NCBI GenBank assembly: GCA_037367355.1
Contig: CM074702.1
Location: forward strand, 1,736,001-1,800,000
Direction of reading: 5' to 3'
From: Neoscytalidium dimidiatum
Taxonomy: Eukaryota; Ascomycota; Dothideomycetes; Botryosphaeriales; Botryosphaeriaceae
DNA: 64,000 nucleotides
Below are positions 11,471 through 20,258 of the stretch, in pieces. The translations under genes were made by a program, and so were the position numbers. Numbering within the stretch: position 1 is the first letter of the stretch; every line of letters starts with the position of its first letter. Below the pieces are notes generated by a model. It was not told where the DNA came from. It saw nothing but the letters and a program-made list of their open reading frames with translations, and searched no databases.

Positions 11471-11957
11471 GTGGATCTCTAGCCGTTCTCTTCCTTTCTT
11501 TGTACTGTACATATGCTTCAGTGGACACGTACAGTTCGTCCAAAATACAATGTCGGTTCTGCGAGCGGACAGATGGCCAGGTGCGAATGGTGCATATGCT
11601 CTTGCACTTGACGCAGCGTGAGGACGTGAAAATCGACAGCTTCAAACGAGGGACGGGGGTTGAGATAAGACCGTGTCATTGGAGTGGAGGAGCGCAGAGG
11701 CACTCGGACGGAAGCTAAAGCCGAAGGCGGCCGAACTTTTGGGCGGTGGAGCTTCAGGCAGGCCCCACAAAATGAAAACGCCACAGATCTCAGAGCGGAA
11801 CGAAACGAAACATTATAGGATTTGGAGGCTATAGAAGTATCAGCCCCTGCATGGTGTGGTGCAGCGTGTTTCGGGGCAGCTATCCGAGATTGTGCCTGAG
11901 GTGCCTGAGGCTCGAGGTAAGCAAGCACGGCGACCGCCGCCTGACCCGCCTTGCCGC
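11471..11957. other. Intergenic, 3' region of the arabinanase gene
   Basis: About 490 bases holding the arabinanase 3' UTR and whatever follows the small minus-strand ORF. No coding evidence beyond unsupported open frames. Confidence 0.5.
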
Positions 11958-12245
11958 TCAACAACTTCCATTCTGGTACAGAGCATCGACCTCGCTGTAA
12001 GTCGAGCCTCGCCGCACCCGCTCCGGATGCAGGTGCACCACCGCCGGCCCCTCGCCCACGCTCGCCTTCGCAATCTTGGTTGCCATGCCGAACAGCGCCT
12101 TGGCCTTCTGCGCTGCCATCCTGCCCGCCTTGGCCATCGACGGCGCCACTGCGTCCCTGAGCATTTCCAGCGAATTGCGCCGCTGCTTCTGAGGTACGCG
12201 CCCCGGACCTGGACGGGCTCTCCTTCGCTTCGCCTGCAACTTCAT
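11958..12245 (-). CDS. Small basic hypothetical protein
   Basis: An ATG at 12245 opens 95 residues to a TGA at 11958. The protein is highly basic and Ala-rich (KLQAKRRRARPGPGR, then AKAGRMAAQKAKALFGMATK, an amphipathic helix) and ends with a more conserved-looking stretch, VVHLHPERVRRGSTYSEVD. Codon use strongly favours G/C in third position, unlike the flanking DNA, which supports real coding. I recognise no family. An extra 5' or 3' exon is possible: an acceptor-like TTCAG lies just upstream of the ATG. It sits between the arabinanase and chitinase genes on the opposite strand. Confidence 0.4.
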   Translation of the reverse strand: MKLQAKRRRARPGPGRVPQKQRRNSLEMLRDAVAPSMAKAGRMAAQKAKALFGMATKIAKASVGEGPAVVHLHPERVRRGSTYSEVDALYQNGSC

Positions 12246-12608
12246 GATCTGGACAATGTGGACCTCTGAATTTAGTTGAGATAATGTGCGCAAACCGAAC
12301 TGCGACGGCGAGCGGATCCGGGGAATGCGACCATGGCATTATCGTCACATCGTCAAGACAAAGGCACAGACGCGAACGTGCGAGGTGGAAACCACATGCG
12401 AGGGTTACAGGCCCACTGAAAGCCAGCCTCCGTTTGCGAGTCTACGACAAAGGCCTTATTCCCAATCGCCAGTTCCGCGCCTCGCTTCTCGTTGCAACCA
12501 GCTGACGTCGGCATGGACACATACACACTGCTTCTGCCATGGTCTTTGCGTTCTTCGTCCCCCTGCTGAGCAGCGCACAACTGTGCCCCAGAAGCGCTTA
12601 CCACGACC
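12246..12608. promoter_or_regulatory. Promoter and 5' UTR region of the chitinase gene
   Basis: About 360 bases between divergent starts (small minus-strand ORF and chitinase). No coding frame is supported and no clear TATA box is seen. Confidence 0.4.
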
Positions 12609-13669
12609 ATGTCCAGCCCTCTGGTTTTCGCTTTGGCTATCGTCGCGACAGCTGCCTTGGCTACTCTGTCGCGAGCTGAGCTCAATCCTAACGGAAGTAG
12701 CAACATCTTCGTCTACCACGCCCAGGCATCCGGCCGAAATGTCCGCCTGGAGCAGCTGTGCCTGCACCAAGGAATTGATGCTGTGATCCTCGGCTTCGTC
12801 CGAGATTTCACTGGCGCCAATGGCTATCCCACCATCGATTTTGGCCCCTGGATCTGCCCGGACAAGCGCCCGCCCGACTCCGCCATTGCTCCAGGACTGG
12901 CAACATGTCCGGATTTGAGCCAGCAGGTGTTGAAATGCCAGGCCACAGGGAAGAAGATCTTTGTGAGCATTGGCGGGGCCACCTCCAACACCTCTTTCGT
13001 TGGTGAAGGTGGCGGGAAGAACGCCGAGGAAGCCGCCCGTATGCTCTGGCAATTGTTTGGCGATAGCTCGACTGCTCCCGAGTTACGTCCCCTGGGAAAC
13101 GTCGTCGTCGATGGCTTCGACATTGGTGAGTGCCCTGCAGATACACCCCTTGCCTCGCGCTCACAACTGCAGACCACGAAGTTGGCCCCCCGACAAACTA
13201 CGACACTTTTACCAAGACCCTACGCTCTCTGACGGCCACTGCATCGAAACCCATGTGGATTTCAGCTGCTCCAATCTGTTCTTTGACGAACCGCTCCATA
13301 GGCGCGAAGACTCTAGCACTTGTCGACTTCATTTTCGTGCGCTTTTACAATTCCAAGGACTGTTCCATCGGCGGCAAGGGCTTTGCAGCAAGCCTGGCCA
13401 AGTGGTACTCTACAATGCCCGATCCTGCCGCTACCTTTCCTAAGTTCTACCTCTCGGGTCTCTCCTTCGAAAACAACAATAGCGGTTTCGTCCGCCCAGA
13501 AGACTTTGCCAATGCTATTGCCATGGCTCGTAAACCTGATCTACAGCGCTTCAACGAAAACAAGTTTGGCGGTGTGACCCTGTGGGATGGTTCGCGCGGC
13601 TTGGCCACCATGGCCGGGAACGGGCTTGACTTTTTCGCCTACACGAAGAATGTCTTGGAGAATCCCTAA
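12609..13669 (+). CDS. Secreted class III chitinase, GH18
   Basis: Two exons (12609-13125, 13173-13669; 47-nt intron) encode 337 residues. A signal peptide (PLVFALAIVATAALATLS) is followed directly by the GH18 barrel. Strand motifs are NIFVYHAQA, IFVSIGG and the catalytic DGFDIDHE (DxxDxDxE, proton donor Glu about 175), whose second Asp is rebuilt exactly across the intron. The barrel closes with GGVTLWDGSRG. This is the plant/fungal class III type: no chitin-binding module, no Ser/Thr tail and no GPI signal, so the enzyme should be freely secreted. It hydrolyses beta-1,4-N-acetylglucosamine polymers. Its stop lies only 200 bases before the start of the GT2 gene on the same strand, suggesting a cell-wall or exopolysaccharide neighbourhood. 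Confidence 0.94.
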
Positions 13670-13869
13670 GCGTCACCCACCAATCTCTTCTTCCAGGACC
13701 CCAGCCGCTTTGAATTTCAGCTAGCATTCTTAATTAACTTATTTGGCCCAGCTTAAGGACATGCTAGGTCTAGAGTCTCCCTTCTCGTTCGTTCTTGCGT
13801 CATTCTTCTTCTTCTTGTCCTCACGTGATTTGAATCCGATGTGCAGGATCCACCGATTGTTGGGATTTG

Positions 13870-16274
13870 ATGAACGCCTCGCCAAATGGAGCCTCCACCG
13901 TTCGTAACGTTCGTGAACTTTCTGACCATGATGAGGGTTATCTTCCAAGCGCGATTGAGTTGCTCCGTACCGCTCAGCCTACTCCTGCCCCGTCACTTGC
14001 GTCCACTATCTTTCTTGATACCGATACTCTCTTCGATCCATCGGTACAGCGAAGCAATCGCCTACCAGACCGATGCAGTTCGAGCTCGGATAGATACCAG
14101 GAAGCCGTCAAGCTGCAATCAACCATCAACAATCCGAGTCATTCGATCTCTCCGGCATCTCAACTTGAGGCTGCCGGGGAGCCACAAACCTTGAGCCGTT
14201 TCAGCACAGACTCGTCTAGTGGGACAACAAACTCGACTGCACCGACATCCACAGATCTTTCCTTTAATACTTGCAATCAAAGCAGCCAGGACGGATATTT
14301 CACTGGGCTGGAAGAGCAACCAAAAGAGGTTCGCTTTGAAGACACAGTTGCCGGCTGTGGATACCCGAATATCGAAGACCCTGTCGATCCTGCCCGAATA
14401 CTTGATCCGAAGGATTTGCGGAATCAGCGAATATTTTTCTTTGGAGTAGTGGTTTCTTTAAACCTCGGCTTTGCAGCGATAGCCTTGTTTGCTCACGAGG
14501 GACTGTTCGTCTTCACCTTCATTCTTTTCATAAAGAGCAAGGATTTCCTTTCCGTAATCATCGCTGCGGTGGGCCTCTCTGTTCGTAGAATCTACCAGCT
14601 TTTCAAACCGCCGGCGCTGGTCTCGCAACAGTGGATCCTTACTCTCATACCAGCATACTCGGAGAGCGAAGAACAGATTGTCAAAACGATATTCTCGCTA
14701 CGAGATAACGATGTCGAACCCCACCGCCAGATCATGGTTGTATTGCTGGATGGCAAACATAGAGATGTACGGAGCCACATGACACGTGTTGTTCGAGAAT
14801 TTGAAAGGCCGTACACCTCGTTGAAACACAAGCGTGGCGTGCTTCAGATAAAAGCAGGTTTCATGGAGGACGTGCCTGTGATTGTCATCGAGAAGGTTAA
14901 GAATAGCGGCAAGAAGGATTCGCTGGTCTTGTGCCACGACCTCTTCAATCACCCGCGCCACAACCTGCCGCTCTACACAAGGCTCTTGAGGGATGAGCTA
15001 TGGAAAGATGTTCTTCCAATCCTGACAGAAGGAGAAAACTTTACGAACTTCGATATGGTAAGCATAGAAAGCACCACGGCAGACCAAAAATACGCTAAAA
15101 CTTCTACGCAGGTCTTCTGTACTGACGCAGACAGCACCATCTACAAGGGTGCAGTGGCTTCGCTTGCCAATGCACTTGCCAGAGATAAGGATGCAATTGC
15201 TGCATGCGGCCTGGTCTTGGTAGAACTTGAACCGGGGTTTGAGTGGTCATTCTGGAATCTGTACCAACAGTTTCAAGTACGCACGCCTGGAATCTCCCAG
15301 AGGTATCTGCTGACAGCCTCCTAGTACACCTTTGGCCAGTATGTCCGTCGTCGAGCTGAGGGATTCATCGGGAAAGTGACATGTCTGCCGGGTTGCATAA
15401 CAATGATTGCAGTCAGGGAGGAGATGGCCGGCGCAATTCGAAAATACGCCGAGCCCGTAACCATCTATCCCGTCATTCACCATCAGGTTCAGTATCTTGT
15501 GAGTGCATCTCATGGGGTGAATCAAGAGAAATGCTGACCGAATATCCTTGCAGGGTACCGACAGGAGGCTCACTTACTCGATGCTCTCCCAAGGGAAGAA
15601 GCTGCGTACCCTGTTCGTACCAGAAGCAGTCAGCGAAACAGTAGCACCACAATCTCTGCAGCACTATCTCAGTCAACGTCGCCGCTGGGGTTCTAATGCC
15701 TATTTCAATAACTATTTCTATTGGATGGGCGAGGAGATGATCCTAATCACTCGGATTGCGGCCTCAATCGAGGTTATTCGCCTCAGCTTCGTGTATTACC
15801 GTATCCTCAACACAATCTTGTTTATCAAAGGTCTTGCGGAGAGTTTCGATTTCATGAAGATTCTCCCATTACTAATCATTAGCCAACTGCCAACAGTCTG
15901 GTTCATGTTTTCTGTATTCTGTCTGGAGGACGAGCTCAAAAAGAGGTCCCATAAGCTTTTGATTGGCTACTGTATCAATAAGTGTATATCTCCCTTGATC
16001 TCCATCACAGTATTTACAAAGGTGGCGAAGAATCTCGGCAGCCAAGGTAAGTAACGACCTATCCAAGATTGAAAAGTGACACAACTGCTGATAATGAATA
16101 GTATGGGGCGTGAGCGGCGTTACAGCCAGTTCTGCGCCAGCGGCTATTTCAGAAGCAGAGCAGGCAGCAGACCTTGTGGCTGCAGAAAAGGGAGAAGCTG
16201 GCATCAGGACGCCGACTGAACGGGCACAAGCTTTGGAGGATCAGCTGGATGATCCGCATGATGCCATCCTCTGA
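13870..16274 (+). CDS. Chitin-synthase-family processive glycosyltransferase (GT2)
   Basis: Five exons (13870-15057, 15112-15276, 15325-15498, 15554-16046, 16102-16274) encode 730 residues. A disordered Ser-rich tail of about 180 residues is followed by two membrane segments (FFFGVVVSLNLGFAAIALFA and LFVFTFILFI), the GT2 catalytic domain and a C-terminal membrane bundle. Catalytic marks are an early Asp in VVLLDGK, DAD in FCTDADSTIY, CLPGCITM, GTDRRLT (acceptor-site Asp, about 510) and QRRRWGSNAYFN (about 550). These are chitin-synthase-like, but the ExDRxLT box reads GTDRRLT and the C-terminal SWGTRG-type motif is not present, pointing to a divergent subclass. I do not fix the class. Substrate is probably UDP-GlcNAc or a related UDP-hexosamine. 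It is tail-to-tail with the dehydrogenase, with 14 bases between the stops. Confidence 0.88.
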
Positions 16275-16288
16275 CACCCAGAGCCTCG

Positions 16289-17536
16289 TCACTTAACCTC
16301 CTGCACTTTCGCCTTCTGGAGTTTCCCCAGGATGTCGAAATCAATCCCAGTTTGACGGCAACAGATGGCAACAGCATCGAAGTTATTGTCAATGTACGGC
16401 TGTGACCAGTCGGCATCCTCGAGTTTCTCCATCCAGTCCAGCGATTTTGCCGTTACGAGTGGGTCGTAGAATGAGAGACGGGCACAGCCGAGACTGCGTA
16501 GTTTTTCCGCAAAAGCAACGCCTGGCGAACAGGAAATAACTGATTGACCTGGTTTGAATCCCATGCCAACGACTAGGATTCGCGGCGGATTGCCCTTTTG
16601 TGCGAGACTGGTACGGCGATGGTAACCACGCGCAATCTTACCGGGCCGCTGCCACATCTTTGCCGTGGCTTTCTCCAAAACGGGAAGATTCCTGTTGTTG
16701 GTGAAGAGGTAGAAAGGATTGACCGGAATGCAGTGACCGCCAACCCCGAGCCCGGGAAAGAATGGAGAGAAGCCATATGGCTTGGACGTTGCAGCCAGGA
16801 TCATCTCCTCTGGATCAACTCCATGCGCCCGCGCCGCATCAGCCATCTCGTTGACGTATGCTATGTTGATCATGCGATAACAGTTTTCAAAGAGTTTGGT
16901 CATCTCTGCCACTTCCGGCTTGCTGACGGGGACGACTGTGTCGAAGACTTTACCGTAGACGGCCTGGATGGCATCAAGGGATTGGGGCGTGAGTCCAGAG
17001 ATGATCTTCGGGATCTCCTTTGGGGAAGGCGAGACTCGTCCAGGATCAACACGCTCCGGGGACATTCCGCAGTGGAAGATCTTTTTGTACGGGGCGAAAA
17101 TGTGACGGGTAGTACCGACGGAGACGCTGGACTCAATTACAATGACGCAACCCGGTCGGGCATGCGAGAGTACCATCTTGATAGCCGCGAAAAGATGCGA
17201 TAGATCGACGGAACGGTCTTCCTTCAAGAGCGTTGGGACCGCGATGAGATAATGAGTCGCTGTTGACAGTGCTGACTTGTCGCTGGTCAAGCAGATGTTC
17301 TTCTGGCCTTTGAACACGGACCGCAATTCCTCGATACGCCTGCTGGAGATATCGAAGCCGACGGAATGGAAGATCTGGCCAAATTCTCGAAGAAGAGACT
17401 CGCCGATGAAGCCAACACCGACCACGCATATGCAGGGCTCTACCTTGTCAACGTCGACGAAATCACCACTGGGAGTGACGCGGTGGAGAGACGGCGCTGA
17501 ATCATTGGAACGCCGACGACGATGGGTGTAAGGCAT
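16289..17536 (-). CDS. Nucleotide-sugar 6-dehydrogenase, bacterial UDP-HexNAc (WbpA/TviB-like) type
   Basis: Single exon, 415 residues. The enzyme oxidises C6 of a nucleotide sugar to the uronic acid using two NAD+. The N-terminal Rossmann motif is VVGVGFIGESLL (39-50), followed by IESSVSVGTT, the substrate loop GMSPERVDPG and the central helix EMTKLFENCYRMINIAYVNE. The catalytic box is GLGVGGHCIPVNPFYL with nucleophile Cys269, and a second Rossmann fold begins at ILVVGMGFKPGQS. Eukaryotic UDP-glucose dehydrogenases have GGSCFQKD at the active site. The GGHCIP.(D/N)PFYL form is that of bacterial UDP-N-acetylhexosamine dehydrogenases, so UDP-GlcNAc is the likelier substrate. Absence of introns in an intron-rich region fits acquisition from bacteria, which is inference. 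Its 3' UTR must overlap that of the GT2 gene. Confidence 0.9.
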   Translation of the reverse strand: MPYTHRRRRSNDSAPSLHRVTPSGDFVDVDKVEPCICVVGVGFIGESLLREFGQIFHSVGFDISSRRIEELRSVFKGQKNICLTSDKSALSTATHYLIAVPTLLKEDRSVDLSHLFAAIKMVLSHARPGCVIVIESSVSVGTTRHIFAPYKKIFHCGMSPERVDPGRVSPSPKEIPKIISGLTPQSLDAIQAVYGKVFDTVVPVSKPEVAEMTKLFENCYRMINIAYVNEMADAARAHGVDPEEMILAATSKPYGFSPFFPGLGVGGHCIPVNPFYLFTNNRNLPVLEKATAKMWQRPGKIARGYHRRTSLAQKGNPPRILVVGMGFKPGQSVISCSPGVAFAEKLRSLGCARLSFYDPLVTAKSLDWMEKLEDADWSQPYIDNNFDAVAICCRQTGIDFDILGKLQKAKVQEVK

Positions 17537-18517
17537 GTCGTAGCGTAGTATCAGATATCAGTGCAGCTTTTATTTCACTCTAGCAATCACTGTTTGCTGA
17601 GACCCTTCGGGCTCGACAGACTGGACTGAGATGCCGGAACTACAGCTGCTCATTGCCACAATAAATACCTTCTGTGGGGGGCTGGAAGTCTCGGCACGGT
17701 ATACTGCACGAGGGCGTGAAAACGTCCAAGGTGTCGGGACCTCGCCTTTCAAGGTCCGCTTTGTGAATCAAGCAATGGGCAAGGGTACAATAAGAATGAT
17801 GTGGTGATGTTCGAATGCAAAGCAACAATCGCCCGCTATCTTGAAGTGCACCCGATCCTGCTAAGTGACAGATCAGAGCGTCAGCAGCAAAGCGATGATT
17901 GATCACACAGCCACACTGCGTTGGAATGTCCACTACCTGTTTCTGTGTATTTTCAACTTTTTTTCAGCGACATATTGCAAAGTGTGGTTTTAAGAAGCCG
18001 GCTATGCCCTACTCCGTAGATTTTACAATCTAGATCGGGCGGGGGCATCTGGGAGGCCGCTCGATGCCAGCAGAGAGGTTCAGCAGCATGAGTGGACTTA
18101 GAGAGTACAAAGGACTGTTTCAAACCCGCAAACATTCGGATCTCGAAGCTCTTGGCGCTGCAACGTTGTCCGCTGCAGTGAAAAGCTGCAAGCGACACCA
18201 TCGGGTATGCGCGGCCTTTGTTCCGAGAAACTCCAGGAAAGAAACTCAACTTTGCACGCCGTATGCTGATCGTAAGTGCACAAGACTGACCAGTGAAGGC
18301 TATTGTTCCTTCCGGAAGCATCATGGGATGGCGATTGCGTGTGTTTCCGTTCCCAATGTCTTTCAGCTGGGCTGGCTGTAGATGGCTGATTTAACAAGCT
18401 GGTAGGGCCAGCTCCGTTTGTTGCTTGCTCAAGCCTCTAAATCTCCAGGAATACGAACAGGAAGTTGCAGCCGAAACCTCTGTCTACTAGTCGTTGCCTG
18501 AAGAGTTTCTTCTGGCC
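17537..18517. promoter_or_regulatory. Divergent promoter region (dehydrogenase / Ser-rich protein)
   Basis: About 1 kb between divergent starts at 17536 (minus) and 18518 (plus). Overlapping short frames at 17570-17933 and 18064-18397 have no motif. No convincing regulatory box was picked out by eye. Confidence 0.45.
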
Positions 18518-19009
18518 ATGCGCCTGGAAACGGCCTTTTCCATTACCTTTTTTGCCACTCTGGCTCTCGGGCAGAATTCACACCCGGCGTCCAGCTCGAT
18601 CAACACCGCAACCTTCACCAAGTCTGCCAACTCTCACCCAACAATACTGTCCTCACCCACCGTCTCAAAAAAAGAGACTTCTACGGAAGTCTCCAAAGTC
18701 TCCACTCATGTGACAACAATCACGGAGACAATTGCCCTCAGCTTCGTCCTCGACATTCTCGACATGTCTGTTCACGTGGAGTCACAATCATCTGCGTCCA
18801 AGAAGAAAAGTTCAAAGCATTCTCCGAGCTCCTCCAAGCACTCCACCAGTCGTTCCCACGGCTGTAATGCGACGTCATCGGACACAGAGGCCACCACAGC
18901 AACCGTAACTTCCACTCTATCACAGGGCTTTGTTCTCGCAACGGCCACCTCAAGAAGCTCTAGAAGTTCAACTTCATCAATACTGTCGGCCACGTCTTCC
19001 TCAGGCTGA
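18518..19009 (+). CDS. Secreted Ser/Thr-rich protein (mucin-like), function unknown
   Basis: From the ATG at 18518 the frame gives 163 residues. The first 20 or so (RLETAFSITFFATLALG) form a good signal peptide ending at GQ; an upstream in-frame ATG at 18494 would add eight residues and weaken it. The remainder is over one third Ser/Thr with Lys/His patches (KKKSSKHSPSSSKHSTS), typical of O-mannosylated wall or secreted proteins. There is no clear GPI signal at the C-terminus (it ends SATSSSG), and only one Cys lies in the mature part. I recognise no family. Intronless. It could be a wall-associated glycoprotein. Confidence 0.5.
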   Translation: MRLETAFSITFFATLALGQNSHPASSSINTATFTKSANSHPTILSSPTVSKKETSTEVSKVSTHVTTITETIALSFVLDILDMSVHVESQSSASKKKSSKHSPSSSKHSTSRSHGCNATSSDTEATTATVTSTLSQGFVLATATSRSSRSSTSSILSATSSSG

Positions 19010-20258
19010 GAAGACTGAAGGGTAGAGTTCTTTGCCATCCACCGCGAAAGCGTCAAGCGTCAGTGAGCGGGTGAATGGAATGCGGCCAACAGACGGTGAT
19101 CTACAGATGTGGCCAGTGAGATGCGGTTTTGGGGAATTTAATAATGGAGCAGTCAGTGCGAGTCAGTTGAGTGGAAAGCGTCAGTAGAATAATGTATCTG
19201 TGGCTACTTTATCTGAAGCCAATGACTTTTATCGGGTCGAGATGTGCGGTGAACCAGCTTCTTAGAGTCTGAGCACGAGCTTTGCGACGGCGTGCTTCGA
19301 AGAGTTGGGTGGAAATTGTGAGCGGCAGCATCGAAAAAAAGAGAGCTGAAGTCCGGTGGGGAGCCGAAGTTCCAGACGATGGGCGAACTTAGTTCCTAAT
19401 AAAAGCAAGACACTGCGGAACCGCACTAAACCTCTCGCTCCATTCCTTTTCGCTATGCATCTCGTGCCGTCTTGGCTCCTTCGCGCTACCGTGAGGACTC
19501 CAGTCTCCGCAACAGTTACCTGCGGCCAAGCAGGCGCAAAGGTTTTGCCCGACTTCGTGATCATCTGCGTGTTGCTGTTGACATAAGGTTATGTAGAATG
19601 TCCCATCTAGCCCATACACTAGCTAGACTAAACAGACCGTAATGGAGCTTAGATTGCTATCGGCTCTCTACCCATGCTTTCACCAAGCCGAATCTGGCAA
19701 ACATCAGCCGCATTCCTGTCACAACCGATCGTGTCAAGAGCCAGCAGACTGTCAAAGCTCTCTTTGACCTTCCGCAAAACTTCTGACCCTAACTCGATCT
19801 TCGCATTTCCCAAACCGGAGTCTGCTAGACTCCGTCCAGAGGCGCACCCGAATTCCCGCAAGCCTCCAAGCCTCCGGAAGCTTCATCATGGGGCCCTTAT
19901 TCCTAGGACGTTGCCGAATCTCTTGATTCATATCGGGTCTGGGCGCCTGAAAAAGCTTGTGGGGAGTAATTCTACTGCTGTGGCTCTGAGGATACTACTA
20001 GTACAGGCTACGGGCTTGCGACGGTGGAGCGCCCATGGTTCCTTCGATAGCCACCTCCCCCCTGGGGTATTTTGTCATGACATTCATGTCGATGTTTTGA
20101 CCTTCGTATAAATATTTAGGTCCTCCCGCTCCATCTGCGGCGCCCAGTATTCCTTTTGCATCCAGGTCATTCGTTTACTCTATTTTTCTCTCTCGTCTCT
20201 CGCTTATACCATATTGAAGCGGAAAGGGCTTCAAAATCAGTGTTATCGTCGCTGGAAG
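19010..20258. promoter_or_regulatory. Intergenic region and laccase promoter
   Basis: About 1.25 kb. Open frames at 19649-19861 (minus) and 19674-20111 (plus) overlap on opposite strands and show no motif. The last 150 bases hold a TATA box and a pyrimidine-rich leader (TTTTTCTCTCTCGTCTCTCG), typical of a strongly expressed fungal gene. Confidence 0.5.
20107..20114 (+). promoter_or_regulatory. TATA box of the laccase gene (TATAAATA)
   Basis: TATAAATA lies 152 bases upstream of the chosen laccase ATG and is followed by a CT-rich leader, the usual layout of a TATA-driven fungal promoter. Confidence 0.5.
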
